From assembly GCA_949318235.1 (NCBI GenBank), contig OX439133.1, positions 10,967,347 through 11,031,346 on the forward strand: a DNA stretch of 64,000 nt, read 5' to 3'. Within the stretch, counting starts at the first letter, position 1; each line of letters opens with the position of its first letter. Below, piece after piece: positions 1 to 15,447 of the stretch. The position numbers and the translations under genes are program-made. Under the pieces are notes generated by a model. The model was not told the DNA's origin and made no database searches. It saw only the letters and a list, made by a program, of their open reading frames with translations. This stretch comes from Ecdyonurus torrentis. Its lineage: Eukaryota > Arthropoda > Insecta > Ephemeroptera > Heptageniidae.

Positions 1-74
1 TAATGTTACATTAGGGGACCCTTAGCTTCCCCCGCGGTTCCCCGCGCGCTGAACCGATAACCTCCACAAAATTA
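1..74 (-). repeat. Family B MITE, truncated copy
   Basis: The reverse complement reads 'tggaggttatcggttcagcg' followed by a G+C-rich stretch and 'aagctaagggtcccctaat'. This is the start of the family B element found whole at 1024-1258, 12763-12960, 29725-29945 and 59343-59601. The copy is cut by the window edge. Confidence 0.75.
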
Positions 75-602
75 CATCTGTTTATTATCATTATTATTTT
101 TAAGTATATAGCTTATAAAACACGTAAATATTTGTCTTCTACAATATTTCAAATTTCAATATTTCTGACTATACGTGGTAATTTATACTTTCCTCAAAAT
201 CTCGCTAAAAAGATCTCGCGTGAATAATATATGGGATATTATCATATTATTGATGATCGACGCTAAAAGCTTTTCCCACATGCACGTCACCAAAATAACC
301 TCTACTCTATTTTTATAATCATGTCTGATTTCAACTATATAACAAATCAAGGAAAATATTTGCAAATACTTTTCAGTATTATATAATATTAATGGTTTTT
401 GAATTTAAGTTTTTGTAATAAATGTTGAAAGAAAATTAAATTTAACATATTGAAAAATACTATAAAAATAATTTATATTCTTGCCTTTTATTCTATAATA
501 CAGTACATGATCCATTATACTAATTTTTATAAATCTCACAATTGATTAAATTGTTGTATTTTGAAGTATTAATATCATTATAGCATAATACGTTATACGT
601 AC
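75..602. other. AT-rich sequence, no gene seen
   Basis: No coding pattern, splice-flanked exon or repeat that I can match elsewhere in the window. Confidence 0.5.
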
Positions 603-1023
603 AGAGTGTCCCAAAAGTACTGAAATAAAATCGAATATCTCCGGGAATTTTAAAACTAGTTGGATGAAACCACCATCTACCGATAGGATAAATTTGCGAC
701 ATTTTTGCCATGCCTATAATTAACAACTCTTAGTGTTCTTACCTCTTCAGGAGATAAAGAAAACCAAAAACATGGTTTTCAATATATCGTTTTCAATGCT
801 TTTTCTCAAGAAATGAAGTTTTTTTAAAAATATTTCTTTCTGTTGGCTTTTGAAAGTAGTTAAAACCACCCCCCCCCCCGCAGGTAAAAATTTCAACAAT
901 TTTGAAAAATCGCAACTTTTGGAATAGGGGGGTAAACACGAGTTTTAACTTCTGATACGTAAGATCGATATTAAATTAGAATATTATAAATCATTATGCC
1001 TTTAAAACATAATATTTATGCTA

Positions 1024-1258
1024 TTGTGGGACTTATCGGTTTAGCGTGCGGGGAATTTAAAGCTAAAGGGTCCCCTAATTTAACATTACGCTTATGAGGA
1101 AAAACACATTTTTTGCGTTTTTTGAGAAAACTACTCCACCGATTTTGGAGAAATTAAAATAAGAAATACAGGACATAATTTTTAGTATTTTTAGCCATAG
1201 AAAATTTTTAAGAATTTTTTAAACCGATAAACTCCATTATAATGTTGCATTTTAATTA
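1024..1258 (+). repeat. Family B MITE
   Basis: The ends are imperfect inverted repeats around 'cttatcggtttagcg' and 'aaaccgataaactcca'. The interior carries 'aagctaaagggtcccctaat', 'ttgagaaaactactccacc' and 'gccatagaaaatttttaa', which recur in four other copies. It is about 235 bp and non-coding. Confidence 0.8.
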
Positions 1259-1876
1259 AATTGTATACTGACTGAGAATTGAGCTAGCATAATAATCATG
1301 TATTTATTAATGTCCATGTACAATATAAGCTGATCTAATATTTAAAAGTCCCCCGACCCTGATTACGATCTATCATAGTATAATAATCCAGACTATATAA
1401 TAATAATCTTTAATTACTTATAACATATCCGGTGGAAATTTATTCTTATGCAAGATATTATCACACTTTATTATTATTAAACCTATATTATATGACCACC
1501 TCATCCTTTTCCTAGGGCTTTTCATTGTGGCTTTATTAGTATTTTTTTCTATTATTATAATAAAAATTATATTTGTATATATAATGTGTAAATTTTGATT
1601 ATTTCATTTTTAATCATAAATTGTAGATCTTTGATTTTTTTTTTTTTTTTTTGAATTATTATTTTAAGTAATTTTTTGCATTTTATTCAGTGGAAGCAAA
1701 AATTACGTATAAAAAATTATGTGATAAATTTTTGGAGTCTATTTTTTACTGCGCAATACAAAATTGATAACATATTTTTTTAAGGAAGTTTGTTTGCAGT
1801 AAAATTTGTATAGCATATTGTTCTATATATAATCAAAAATTTACAATATTCATAATCTATTATATAATAAGAATCA

Positions 1877-3206
<1,330 letters not shown>

Positions 3207-3475
3207 TGTTATATATGCACCCCCTAAAGAGGAAAAAACTACAAGGGTTAATTATATATTATATATATTATATAATATTATTATATATATTATATATTAA
3301 TTATATATGCACCCCCTAAAGAGGTAAAAACTACAAGGGTTAATTGTTAAATACATGCGCATGGCAAAAATGTAGAATATTTTCCCTATCGGTGGGTGGT
3401 AGTTTTATCCAAATAGACCAAAAATTCATAGAAATATTCAATTTTAGTTTCTTTCAGTACTTTTGTGACAATTAG

Positions 3476-4341
<866 letters not shown>

Positions 4342-4886
4342 GTTTTTAACGAGCTACTTTATTTATTATCTGTAATTATCTAAATCCGTGGTAACATTCC
4401 AGGACCTAATTAAAAAAAAAATATTAATGATGTATGTATAATTAATAGAACACTATAACAAGACAAAAAAAACTTTGTGATAAGATATATAAATTTAAAT
4501 ATTAATTTAATCTAATTTAATCCACACTAAAGAATTAATTTTTCTATATTATTTATCTTTTGGATTAAATCAATACTCAATAGTATGTAATATGTAGAAC
4601 TATATAAAGTAATTCTTTCTTATCTAACAAGTTTTTTTTTAAAGAGTTCAAAATGTTCTTATCATATTAATAAGAGACATTTATGATAAAAAATATAATA
4701 TATCTCATGTTATTTTGCTAATTAAATTACTTGGCAATATTATAATTTATAATTATCATACATATTTTTTTTATCTATATTAATTATTGATATAATGATA
4801 ATGTTTAGGTATTTCTATTGATTTTTGTTCTCAAATTTTAAAACACGTACAAATGTGTATTTATAGTTTTATTAAAAAACTTTAAA

Positions 4887-5195
4887 GCTATATAGACCAC
4901 ATAAAACAACATGTGCTTTTTAATGACTAAACACGAATTGGGATCTTCAAAACTGATGACAATTTTTACCAGAATCTTAATGTAACCCCACGAGAGAGCG
5001 TAAAGTATGCGTAAAGTATGCAATTTGCGTGACTATTCATGTTTCTGATGTCAGAAACATGCAAAAATTAGTAACAAAAATTTGTTGTGCGGGTTGCATA
5101 AATCGAAATTTTCTGATCCACTGCTACGGAGCTGCAGCCTGCAGTTGGTTTTTTTTTTTAGACAAACTATAGTTATTTATGTCAAGTGTTTTGTG
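4887..5195. repeat. Family O dispersed repeat, uninterrupted copy
   Basis: Matches 47960-48237 over about 280 bp. Shared words include 'gggatcttcaa', 'ctgatgacaatttttaccag', 'cagaaaca' and 'caaaaattagta'. This copy continues from 'atttatgt' straight into 'caagtgttttg', the junction where the 47.96 kb copy is split by a 2.1 kb insertion. No coding content. Confidence 0.75.
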
Positions 5196-5554
5196 ATATA
5201 AGTGCTTGTTTTGTTCTGGTATATTCACTTAATAATAAATTATTAAAAAAAAAAAAAAAAAAAAATTGATTTTTTTTATTGAAGAGAAAAAAATTCGCAT
5301 TAATAAAGGATTCTAAACAAGTAGAAGTGCACCTTTTTGCAAACCACCTGTAATTTTCTGTAGTAAAATATGCCGATAGTATATAGATTGCAATGCAATG
5401 TGCATTATTTATTATTTATATTTAATATCCATCATAGTTACATAATATTTAAAAAGATTATAATAATAAAAAAAATCCTCTTTATATATAGCAACTTTAA
5501 TGGAATCTTTGAAAAATATATACATTTTGAAAATAGAGAATAATAGTTTTATGA

Positions 5555-5585
<31 letters not shown>

Positions 5586-6748
5586 ATAAAAATTATGCAT
5601 GATGTTGCATTTGCTGTCATATTATTAACTGTGCTTATTTTTCTAAATAATATATTTGAAAAAAAAAAATGTAAAACTTGGCTTCAAGGTAGCAACTATT
5701 ATAGAGAACTCATATTTCTAAAATTCCAAAGTTTACCCCTAATTTTTTCTTGGTCTCATTTGAAATCAACATTTACAATCCAGCTTTGTATACCATGATA
5801 AAAATTACACGACTCGTTATCATTAGATCTGTGAGAAAACAAAATTAAAATTAGCTAAGTATAATATTTAAATAGTAAAGGCAAAATGTTATTATGGTAT
5901 ATATTTATAGTGCTCCGTCATTATGAAATAATTTTGATTCTTTATAATAATATACTGCTCACTATAAGACATTCTATACTCTATACTATTGATATCAAAA
6001 TCGCAGTCACCGCACGATCATCGGATCATGATTTTATATTGCATGAAAATAGATTGCGTTAAGTTTGTTTAGTTTGAAGTATTGAAATTTTAAATATAAA
6101 TATATTTTTTAATAATTTTTAAAATGCTTATATTTATAATTATATAATTCAAAATAAAATCAATAAAATAATATAAAAAATATGATACTTTAACTAATAA
6201 AAATAATTTAAATACATTATTAAATATTTTTTAAATGTATAGAATTATGATATTATATAGAGTATTTCTTTTATATTTTAATTTTATTACAAAACTGTAT
6301 TTTTTGCTACTTTTTTTTTTGAGGACAAAAATATTTTGTTTATAAATTTTGGAAAATATCCCCCACCCATCCTGAGCTGTTAATATTTTATAATAACACA
6401 ATATTACAAGGAAATAGGAAATTTGATGTTGACCACAATGCGCTGTTTAAGTTGAAAACTTCCTGTGTTATACCATATAACTTGATGATAAAAATGTATT
6501 ATTATGTATTGCATTCATATAACCACATTGCTTTTTGTTTTAAATATGTATTTTTTATAATAAAATAAATAAATAATTTTTTTAAATCATTAATTTACTA
6601 ATTAGAGTAATTATAGTTAGTATGACGAAATTATTATGTTTAATTAGATTCGCTTCTATTTATAAATTTATAATATAATGTTGATTTATTTGTGTATTTT
6701 AATGTGATTGATCTAATTATAGTTAATTATGCCCAACTGATACACCTA
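5196..6748. other. AT-rich sequence, no gene seen
   Basis: Contains several A or T runs (for example near 5246 and 5555) and no splice-bounded exon that I can support. The missing first exon of the downstream HHEX gene, with its proline-rich and Eh1-like N-terminus, was looked for here and not found. Confidence 0.5.
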
Positions 6749-6875
6749 TAGGGTGGTTTCATTTATGTTAAAGTCAACATAAATATAATAAGTGAGCATT
6801 ATTAAGTGTCAACATTATAAGTGAGCTCTAAATAACATTGGGCCAGTATAGGAAAATTTTGCCAGTTTAAAAATA
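6749..6875 (+). repeat. Family A MITE, partial copy
   Basis: Starts 'atagggtggtttcatttatg' and carries 'aaataacattgggccagtat' and 'gccagtttaaaaata', as in the full copies near 54-64 kb. The right half is lost. Confidence 0.7.
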
Positions 6876-6904
6876 CGTCTTTAATGATTGTGTCTCACTT
6901 ATTT

Positions 6905-6935
<31 letters not shown>

Positions 6936-7357
6936 ATCAAACCTTAGGCGAGGTACAACTTATGCTAGTTATTTACATATTTACAATGCATTTATACTGA
7001 ATTTACACTCCCGAGACTTCCGAAACGCTATCATACGTAAGATTCGCGGGTTCTTCCATGGCTTGAGTTATGAAACTTGACTTTGTAACATAAATTGATG
7101 AATCAGTGAGCTATGAATATATGTATTAAGAGAAAAAAAATTAATGGATCAAATTGATGCTGTTCAAATAATTAATAATATAAATCGTCAGTATCGTATA
7201 TCCAAAAATGTTTTATGTGACTTTAACTTAACCTTTATTAAAATTAGAAATAAGGTTCAAAATCCTATAAAAATTTAAGCTTTACGAGACTTGCACTCTC
7301 GACAGTACATTATTATCAGGGTACTAATCTTACATTATTATTATATTATGTTTCCAG

Positions 7358-7632
7358 GTCCTGGGCTAGGATGGATGACCAGTTCCATGTTAAACCCTCG
7401 AGTTACTTCAAGTAAACGTAAGGGAGGTCAAGTTCGTTTTACTGCAGAGCAAAGTGCAGCTTTGGAGCGACGTTTTGTTTCACATAAATATCTCAGTCCG
7501 GAGGAGAGAAGAGGACTTGCAACTAAACTTAAATTATCTGACAGACAGGTAATTACTTTCTTACCAGTGATAATACATAATAAAATTAGCAAGGGTTGTA
7601 GTATACTATACTCTATACTGTCGATGGCTTCA

Positions 7633-7670
<38 letters not shown>

Positions 7671-8990
7671 TATAAAAAAACTAAAATTTAAGAAACCTTG
7701 CAAAATTTATGATGTATCGCACTTGAAAGTTATGACTTATGTTATGATGGTTTTGGTAACAGTACTGATAAAAAAAAACTTAGGCCGTTAGATAAAAGAA
7801 AAAAATAATAAAAGAGACTAAAAATTAAAATTAAGAAAAAAATCAAAAAAAAAAAAAAAAAAAAAAAAAAATCAAAATTTAAAATCTTGTTTAGTTACCT
7901 TCCATTTTTCTTACTTTCTTTTTTTCCTTCCTTTTTTGAAGATACTGTATTGTTCCTATCGCTATTCATTTATGCTAAAGTTCAGATTTTTCTTTCTTGT
8001 AACCACTTTTTAGTCAAATCACGCAGTAGCTGATTTCCCACCATAAAAGACGTTAAATTATATGCTTATAAAGTATCCTTCATATACATTTTCCCGTAAT
8101 CGCAATACAGCATTTTAATAATAATAATAATAATAATAATAAAGTAAATAAATAAATTAAAAAAAAAAGAAGAAAAAAAAGTAGAGTTTCAGCCTAATGT
8201 TAAATTAATTAAAGGTCCTTTTTCTAGCGTACCTCTTTTGATTGTTGCTACGTCATCACTGGAAATAATCATTGTTTCCAAATGTCAGATTGTTTATTTC
8301 TTTTTACAGTAACCAGTTAAAGTAATCAGTACATAATAATATCTTTGTCAAAATAATATCTTACATTCTTAAAGACTTTTGCCTATGAAAATATCATATA
8401 GTATAGTAGGCTAAAATCGTATAGTAGGCTAAAATGTAAATGTTTCAAGTTTATAATATATAGTTGCTTTTATTGTAGTTTGCTTTGTTAGCAAATCCTG
8501 TTTAGACATAAACAGAAACATAGAAAATCATTATATTATGAGAATATAGTAAATTTAGCATTTAATTCCTTCATAGTATTCTTTTTGTAATAAGTTTTTC
8601 TTCTTCTTCTTCTTCTTCTTCTTCTTTTTCCACAAAGTTTTTTTTTTTTTTTTTTTTTTTTAAGTGGCGTTTCGTAAATTGCGTATAATAAATCCGGAAG
8701 AAAATCGTGATATTTTGCGGTTCGATAGTATTATATATTTATATAAGGACTATTTTTAAAAAAAGAAGTAGAGTGGAAATTAATATCGCATAGATTTATA
8801 TCCATTTCTTGTTTTAAAATTATATGACATCTGGAATTATCTAAATATTTATATAATGTGGAGTGTTTACTTTTAAATACAATAGGATTTTAAATGTATT
8901 AGGGAACTTGGGAGTAGATCATAATTTTATTCTTTACAGGACTCGTTTGGACACAAAATTTATTATATTATTAGATTACTCAAAAGTGTT

Positions 8991-9024
<34 letters not shown>

Positions 9025-9456
9025 AATTATTGGAGGATATGTAAAATGTATACTGTTGATCGAAGTTGAAAAAAGGATGAATTATATAGTTTTGTTTTCA
9101 AAATACGTCATCTACAAGATGCATAATTGATTATCAAGATTCCATAGCAATTTTCCATTTTATACATTCTAAAAAAGATTTTCATTATTTTATTCTATTT
9201 TATTTTTTTATTATTCCTTTTTTTTTTTTTAATTTTTTTGTTTGTTTGTTTGCGAAATTGAAAAATTTGAAAATAATATTACTTCTTACTTCTTACACTC
9301 ACACCATTTTTATTATAGATACAATGTATTAAATTGTCAAATTATCATTATGAATTATTATATTAACATAACAAAAAATACAAGGAATTAGATTTTATTT
9401 ACTTTTATAAAAATAATTATAATGATATTGGCTTAGAATTTTTAAATTCAGAGAAT

Positions 9457-9495
<39 letters not shown>

Positions 9496-10214
9496 TGTAT
9501 TTGTAATATATATTTTCTAAGATATGTTTATTTAAATTTTATTGCATTTTTCATAATATAAATACATTATATAAATGTTAAGCACATTTCCAATTTATTA
9601 TCTTTTTTAATTACATTTTCCATATTTCAGGTCAAAACATGGTTTCAAAATCGTCGAGCGAAATGGAGAAGATCAAATCAGGTAAAAAACTTTTTTTGGA
9701 AATATTATTTTATTTCTCAAGCAAGATATTGTTGTGGATTTATATATTATTATAATTTATAGTTAATATATTATCATAATGTTTTTTTTTATGATTTATT
9801 TATATACTGTACTCTGGTTAGGATAGCCAAATCATAATAATTAAAAAATAATAATAATTAAGCAAAAGTTATAAAATACCTGATTTAATTTTTATAATGC
9901 ATTTTTTATTAAAAATCAATTTTAGATTTCAAAACATCAATATGTGTATATGTATAAGTAATACTAGAAATAAAATATACCACTCCCCACTCCTACTCCG
10001 TATTATCATATTATAAGAATGTTTTATTTTTATTATTATTAATTTTTATTAATATTTTTCCTTTCCATTGATTTTTATTTAAATTTTATTTTCGCAGCTT
10101 GCGGGGATCACCACCACAATAGATGCAAGTCCTGAATCTAGTTCAGAATCCAACAATGAACAAATCATCGATAATGGAGATGATGAACATAGTCTTATTA
10201 GTATTACAAGTTAA
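7358..10214 (+). CDS. HHEX: HHEX-type homeobox transcription factor, last three exons
   Basis: Exons 7358-7548, 9631-9681 and 10098-10214 (stop TAA) have canonical AG/GT borders and keep one frame. The first starts in phase 2, so at least one upstream exon is missing. The 118 complete visible codons hold a homeodomain at about residues 20-79. It starts 'RKGGQVRFTAEQ', has 'HKYLSPEER' before helix 2 and 'VKTWFQNRRAKWRR' in helix 3, with Gln at homeodomain position 50 and Asn at 51. 'KRKGGQVRF' and 'KYLSP.ER' are hallmarks of HHEX (haematopoietically expressed homeobox, PRH), a mainly repressing nuclear factor in endoderm and blood-lineage development. An intron before the recognition helix is also seen in vertebrate HHEX. 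The C-terminus is short, Ser-, Asp- and Glu-rich, ending 'SLISITS'. The basic tail after helix 3 (RSNQ) differs from the usual LKQ. The N-terminal repressor region is not in view. Confidence 0.9.
7636..7668. repeat. Poly(T) run in HHEX intron
   Basis: A T run of about 30 bases in the first visible HHEX intron. Comparable A or T runs occur in the same introns near 7847-7870, 8639-8661 and 8992-9022. Confidence 0.9.
9459..9493. repeat. (GA)n microsatellite
   Basis: Pure ag dinucleotide repeat about 140 bp upstream of the recognition-helix exon of HHEX. Confidence 0.95.
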
Positions 10215-10787
10215 ATTGAGTATTTATAAAGTTTATCAAAGTTTGAGTAAATTTGGTGACCATATACAAATTAATTATAGGTCCTAAAGAGTTTTTCTTT
10301 TAGTTAATTGGAAGTTTTTTTTTTTTTTTTTGTACTTTAGAAGCAATTTTAATTGTTTTTTAAATTAACGATGAGAGGCAATACTTAATTAAATCACCTA
10401 TTAATACTTATACTATAATATGACAATTCCTATCAATATTATTTATTAAAATATATGTTTTTCAAATTATATTAAAATTTGTACAATAATTAAAATTTAA
10501 AAATCTAAAAAACAATAAAAGTTAAGCTCTCTAACTAAATGTTTTTTTGTTTTTTTTTTATTTATTTTTTTTTAAATTCTGAAGACCTAATAAATAATGT
10601 ATAAATATGGTGCTACTTTAGTAAAAGTACAAATTTTTTAAGGATTACGAAGATTAGGATTAGGAGATTACTGTATGAATTTGATATGCATGTGCTTGTG
10701 TGTGAATTTTTACAACAATAGTATTAAAAAAATGTATCAAAATATATATATTTTTTTCTTTTTTTTTGTATAAATTTGTTAAATTAA

Positions 10788-11085
10788 GGGCATAACAGAA
10801 CAAAAAAATTGTCTTATATCCAAACATACGTTGAATGGCCTAAGTCATTGATTTCTAATTTATTTTCCATTCTTATAATGACAGCTGCTGCTGCAGATTT
10901 ATGACGTTATATCACTATAGTCCACAGGCGTGGAAACAGGCGAGCTGTGACGTCATAAACATGCAGATATCATTTTGTGAATGGAAAATAAATTAGAAAT
11001 CAATGACTTTGGCGAAATCAACGTTGATATTTAGATATGTTAGGATATTAGACATGTTTTTTGTTCAAGGTGTTCTATGCCTTTA
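10788..11085. repeat. Family C palindromic MITE
   Basis: A hairpin of about 300 bp. 'tcattgatttctaatttatt' and its complement near 10985 form the arms, and the centre holds 'gagctgtgacgtcat'. The right end reads 'gttcaaggtgttctatgcct'. Copies lie at 27880-28199 and 35184-35495. Located about 570 bp past the HHEX stop. Confidence 0.85.
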
Positions 11086-11719
11086 ATAATACCATAATTA
11101 TGAAAAGTTTGTTTCAGTTTATTCATTGAGTAAATATTTTCTAGTTTTAAATTTACAAAAATTATTTGGCGAATAGAATGTGTAATTTGAATTTGTATAT
11201 TATATACGATTGGAAATTGGAAAGAATGAATAAAATAAAAGAGCATTCGAATTTATCTTTAACAAAGTTTTTAGTATTTTCTTTTTATACAAACATGATA
11301 ATTATAATTTTGTATTGTTTTTGAAAATTTTAAGTGTTTATTTTTGTAGAACACACACACTATTAAAAAAAATGTAAGATGATGTAATATTATAGTTTAT
11401 TATAATTATTTTTAATGATATCATTATTTTATTACAATTATTAATATTTCCATTCCTTTTTACCTATAACAATCTTTATGAAATATCACAACACCTAACT
11501 TTTATTCATGAATCAAAACCTTCAAAGTCAAAGAAGAAGTAGAAGGAGGTAAAAAAAACAAAAAAAAAAAAAAAAACTGCTTTTGACAAAACATTGCATT
11601 GGTATTTCTGTGAAGAATCGACATATAAAAATATTTGTTCACTATTCGCCGCCCTATTAGATAGTCAACTGCGGCAAATAAATGTGATCTAATATTATAC
11701 TCGTGCCGGAAATATTAAT

Positions 11720-11845
11720 GCTGTTCGTAAACCCTGTTCTCTGCACCAAAAATGACGATCGCCTATGGTAATTCAAATGGAATGCGCATTTTTTGGAGCA
11801 AGAGAACAGGGTTTACGAACAGCATTATTGCTTTTAATCTTATCA
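11720..11845. repeat. Hairpin related to family J
   Basis: 'atgctgttcgtaaaccctgt' on the left pairs with 'acagggtttacgaacagcat' on the right, around a loop of about 80 bp. A related hairpin is at 30470-30575. Confidence 0.8.
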
Positions 11846-12089
11846 TTCTTATCCCTTTCTTTTATATCAATTAAATGGATTGTTAGCAAGGGCGGATCTA
11901 GGAATTTGGTTTGGGGGGGGCGATACCAGGGAAACTTTTCCAGTGTGAGGATGGGGGTAGGGGGCAGCCCGCCGCAGGCGAAAATTTTTTTAGGGACACG
12001 CCCCTTTTTGGGAAAAACACAAAATTAGTATACTTGAGAAAATAATTTTAAAATAATTTTAGTTTAATTTTTTAATTTTTTTATTGACT

Positions 12090-12247
12090 AGTAAAGGAAC
12101 AACGGTTTTGAGGCTGACTATAAGTGATTTCGGTTACATCCGCTTCCGTTTCTCCTTTCTACGCATGCGCAGTAAGTCAAAACGGAAGCGGATATGAGCA
12201 AAATTGCTTATAGTCAGCTTCAAAACAGTTGTTCCTTTATCAGTCAA
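12090..12247. repeat. Family D palindromic MITE nested in the hAT element
   Basis: A 158 bp hairpin. 'aaaggaacaacggttttgag' pairs with 'caaaacagttgttccttta'. The inner arms carry 'catccgcttccgtttc' and its complement. Copies at 27632, 28846, 31478, 33708 and 47218. Confidence 0.88.
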
Positions 12248-12762
12248 TCGTGTTTTTTTCCACCCTTATTTAATGACATTGGAAAATATGTGGAAATTGT
12301 TAACTGAAACCTTAAAAAAAAAAAATTAAATACTGCGTTTTTTTTTTTTTTTTTTTTTCCTTTTTTTCCTTTTTTTGGGTATTTCATATTTTTGAAATTC
12401 CAAGTCTATATGTTTTAAATTTTATCTTAAATACAGAGAGTAACCACAAGAGTTTTATATGCTTAATAAACGATTAGCAAGTTGTTATATTTTAAATGAC
12501 AAAAATAATTCACCTCAATTTAATTTAAAAATTGAGCTCATATAAGAATAAAAAATTTTTATTAAAAAAGTTTTATCCATAGGGCTTAATTTTTATCATG
12601 CAACTGAAATTTTTGCATAACATTTTTAATTGAGACGGAATTTGTCACCTATACAGAATTTTAAGAACCTAGCTTATAAAATAATAAGACTTTTGAACAA
12701 ATTGGTTCAAAACAATAAACATAAAATTATAAAAGCAAGAACATGAAACATTAAATTTAATG

Positions 12763-12960
12763 AAGCTCATCGTGGTTTAGCGCGCGGAAAAAGCTAAGAG
12801 TCCCCTAACTTAACATTACACTGATGAGGAAAAACACGTATTTTGCGATTTTTGAGAAACTACTCCACCGCGCGATCCTGGAGAAATTAGACATACTTTT
12901 GCATGTGTTTTTAGATATATATCAATGTCAAAGAATTTTTTAACCCAATAGCCTTTAATC
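12763..12960 (+). repeat. Family B MITE nested in the hAT element
   Basis: Carries 'ggtttagcgcgcgg', 'aaaaagctaagagtccccta' and 'gagaaactactccacc'. Diverged copy. Confidence 0.75.
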
Positions 12961-14004
12961 TGTGATCATGAATAAGATTTATAAAAATAATAATAAATAA
13001 AAAATAAAACGCAGAACTCCTTGAAAGTTCAAATTTATTTTAAGGAGTTCGTTTCTTATAAGCAGTGGTCCATTCTTGTTATTTTGCTAAATTTTCCTCA
13101 ACAAATTGGTTTATTAGGGAGGGATGCGTGGGGGGGGGGGGGGGGCGAAGAAAGTAAAATAATTATAAGGTACTATACTTTGCAGTGGTGTATTTTTATT
13201 GTTATCATTTTTATTAAGTTCAGGTTGCTGTACCCAAAAATGAAATTAAAAAAATTGTATCTCAAAAACTATCGTCACAATTGAACAGAGCATCAAAGTG
13301 TTGGAAAATCACCTTTGCTAATGCGAATTTACTGTGGTTTAAGAAAATACTAAAGATAAACTTTTAATGAAAAATACCTTTCATATTTTTTCCAGAACGC
13401 ATTTGCCGAGAAAAAAAAATCACAAATTGGCCCATTTTAAATATTTAATATATATATGCAATCTTCAATATTTTTTTCTTTGTTTTAAAATGTTGTTAAA
13501 TTTGTTTTAAATCTCAAATTCATTAAAAGAATAGATCTGCAGATTACGCTGGTATTTTGTTGAGAAGTTGATCAATTTAATTTTGCACACGGTGAGCTTG
13601 AAATTTCGTATCTATATATACACGCTTAAGGCGGTTTATTTGCGAAAGATTTAATTTTAGCTGAAACTTGGAGTTTAGAGAATTAAAGTTCTTTGGTTCA
13701 TTTAAGCTAAAAAAATGTCATAATTGAGTGTTACGACAAAAATGCTACCCTAAAGTACGGCCTTAAAAAATAAAATGAATCATGTATTATAGGTAAAAAA
13801 GAAATGCATTGTAGCTGCGATTTTTATTTCATTTTTTTGGAGATCATCTTTCTTTCCTTTCCTTTCCTGTTTTTTTTTTTTTTTTTTTTTTTTTTTGCTT
13901 TCTTTCTCTTTTTTTTTTTCTCTTTTTTTTTCCGCCCACGTGGGCCGTTTGGGGGGGGCGATCGCCCCCCTCGCCCCCCCCCTGGATCCGCCCTTGATTG
14001 TTAG

Positions 14005-15447
14005 TATTTTAATAGTTAATTAGTTAATATATACTATAATAAAAATTATAGAATAATATTTTTACAATATATTAATTATTAATGTAAAGTTGTTTCTTCA
14101 ATCTTACATAAATATATATAAATATTTTTTTTTTGATTGTTATGCGCTATGAATATAAAAATAATAGCATGCAAAATATCAATCAATAAGTAATATTTCT
14201 TTAAGATTTTGTGCTGTATCACATTTTATCAAATCATTGTATAATATAATAATGATACTCACCACTTCCAGCCTATCAATTATTATTTTATATTAAGTTA
14301 ATCTAGTATTTTACCTCATATTATATAGCTTAAGATATAATTAATTAACTAAATTACAAAATATAATAATAATTATAATATAATTATTGTTAATTAATTA
14401 ATTAACAAAAATAAAGACGAGTTTATAATTTAATTGCATTATACGGATAAAGCTTTTATCCATACTGCATAATCAATAATAATTTGGACACAATACAATA
14501 ATTAACAAACTTATTCAGAAAGTTTTTTTTTTTTTTTTTTTCATCGTCGCACTCTTCGTCAGAAACGAGCAAATAAAAGTTCGTGCACTTTGGATAATAA
14601 AAATATCTACATCAAATTCCATTTTGCCAATCACGCGATCACGTGTATTTTGTCCCACTGTTCGTAATTAATAGTTTTATAAGTACACTTATTACCATAT
14701 TAATTAATACTGAACTAAATCAACCTCAACATTAAAGATTTTTTTTTTCTTCGCATAAAATACACCTGTCTGATTTTTCACAACTCGCAATCGCAACTCG
14801 CTGAAAAGAGCGCGCAAACAAATTGACAAGTGAAGCTTAAAATGCGCATAATTATATCAACCGCGTTCTTTTGAAACTGAAATAATACATAATATTTTAC
14901 CACCTAGAAAAATCAATAAAATTTACCTACGTAGTTTCTCCCAAGCATAGGACAAAGTATAATCTCTAAACATATGACTAAGTTAAAGACATTTCTATGC
15001 ATTAGAGGGAGTGAAAATATAAGGGAGCGAGAGCCATTTTGCAAAACAAATTTTCTGAAAGGATATGACTTTAGAACTTTGGAAAATTTTCTGCAAAAAA
15101 TTAAGTATTTTCATCATGTATGATCTGTCATTAATTAATTATTGTATCTGTTTTATTTATAAAGGTTTTCCTATAAATTAAAAGTAAAATCTCAAAAATA
15201 TATTTTCAAAAAAAGTATAAGTTTTAAAAAATAAAAAAATGTTTCACACATTTTTTTATTCCCGCTAATTTTTAAAAAATAAAAATAATAAAAAAAAATA
15301 TAGAGAGCAGCACATTCAAGAGCCATTTTAAAAAATTATTGATTTTAAAAATGGCTGCCTAAATAGAAAAGTGTTGTATATTTTAAAAAATTAAAAATCA
15401 TTTTTTTCATTAGTTAAAATTAATATTTAGGTTTAATTAATATTATA
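14005..15447. other. AT-rich intergenic region upstream of SNRNP27
   Basis: No gene or recognisable repeat family. It includes a T run at 14523 and a small hairpin around 14437-14475. The promoter of the downstream gene should lie in its last few hundred bases, but no core element stands out. Confidence 0.45.

Larger units (their letters stand above)
11887..13996. mobile_element. Non-autonomous hAT element with 8-bp target duplication
   Basis: Inverted ends 'caagggcggatctagg' and 'cctggatccgcccttg' are flanked on both sides by the exact octamer 'attgttag' (11879-11886 and 13997-14004). An 8-bp duplication and ends of this kind are the signature of the hAT superfamily. The 2110 bp interior has no transposase frame. 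It carries older or nested repeats: family D at 12090-12247, family B at 12763-12960 and poly(T) runs near 13870. A G+C-rich subterminal block ('gcccgccgcaggcg', about 11969) is shared with the hAT element at 61033. Confidence 0.88.

Noticed and set aside
13804..14004. 66-residue Phe- and Pro-rich frame
   Set aside because: It is a T-run plus the G+C-rich end of the hAT element.
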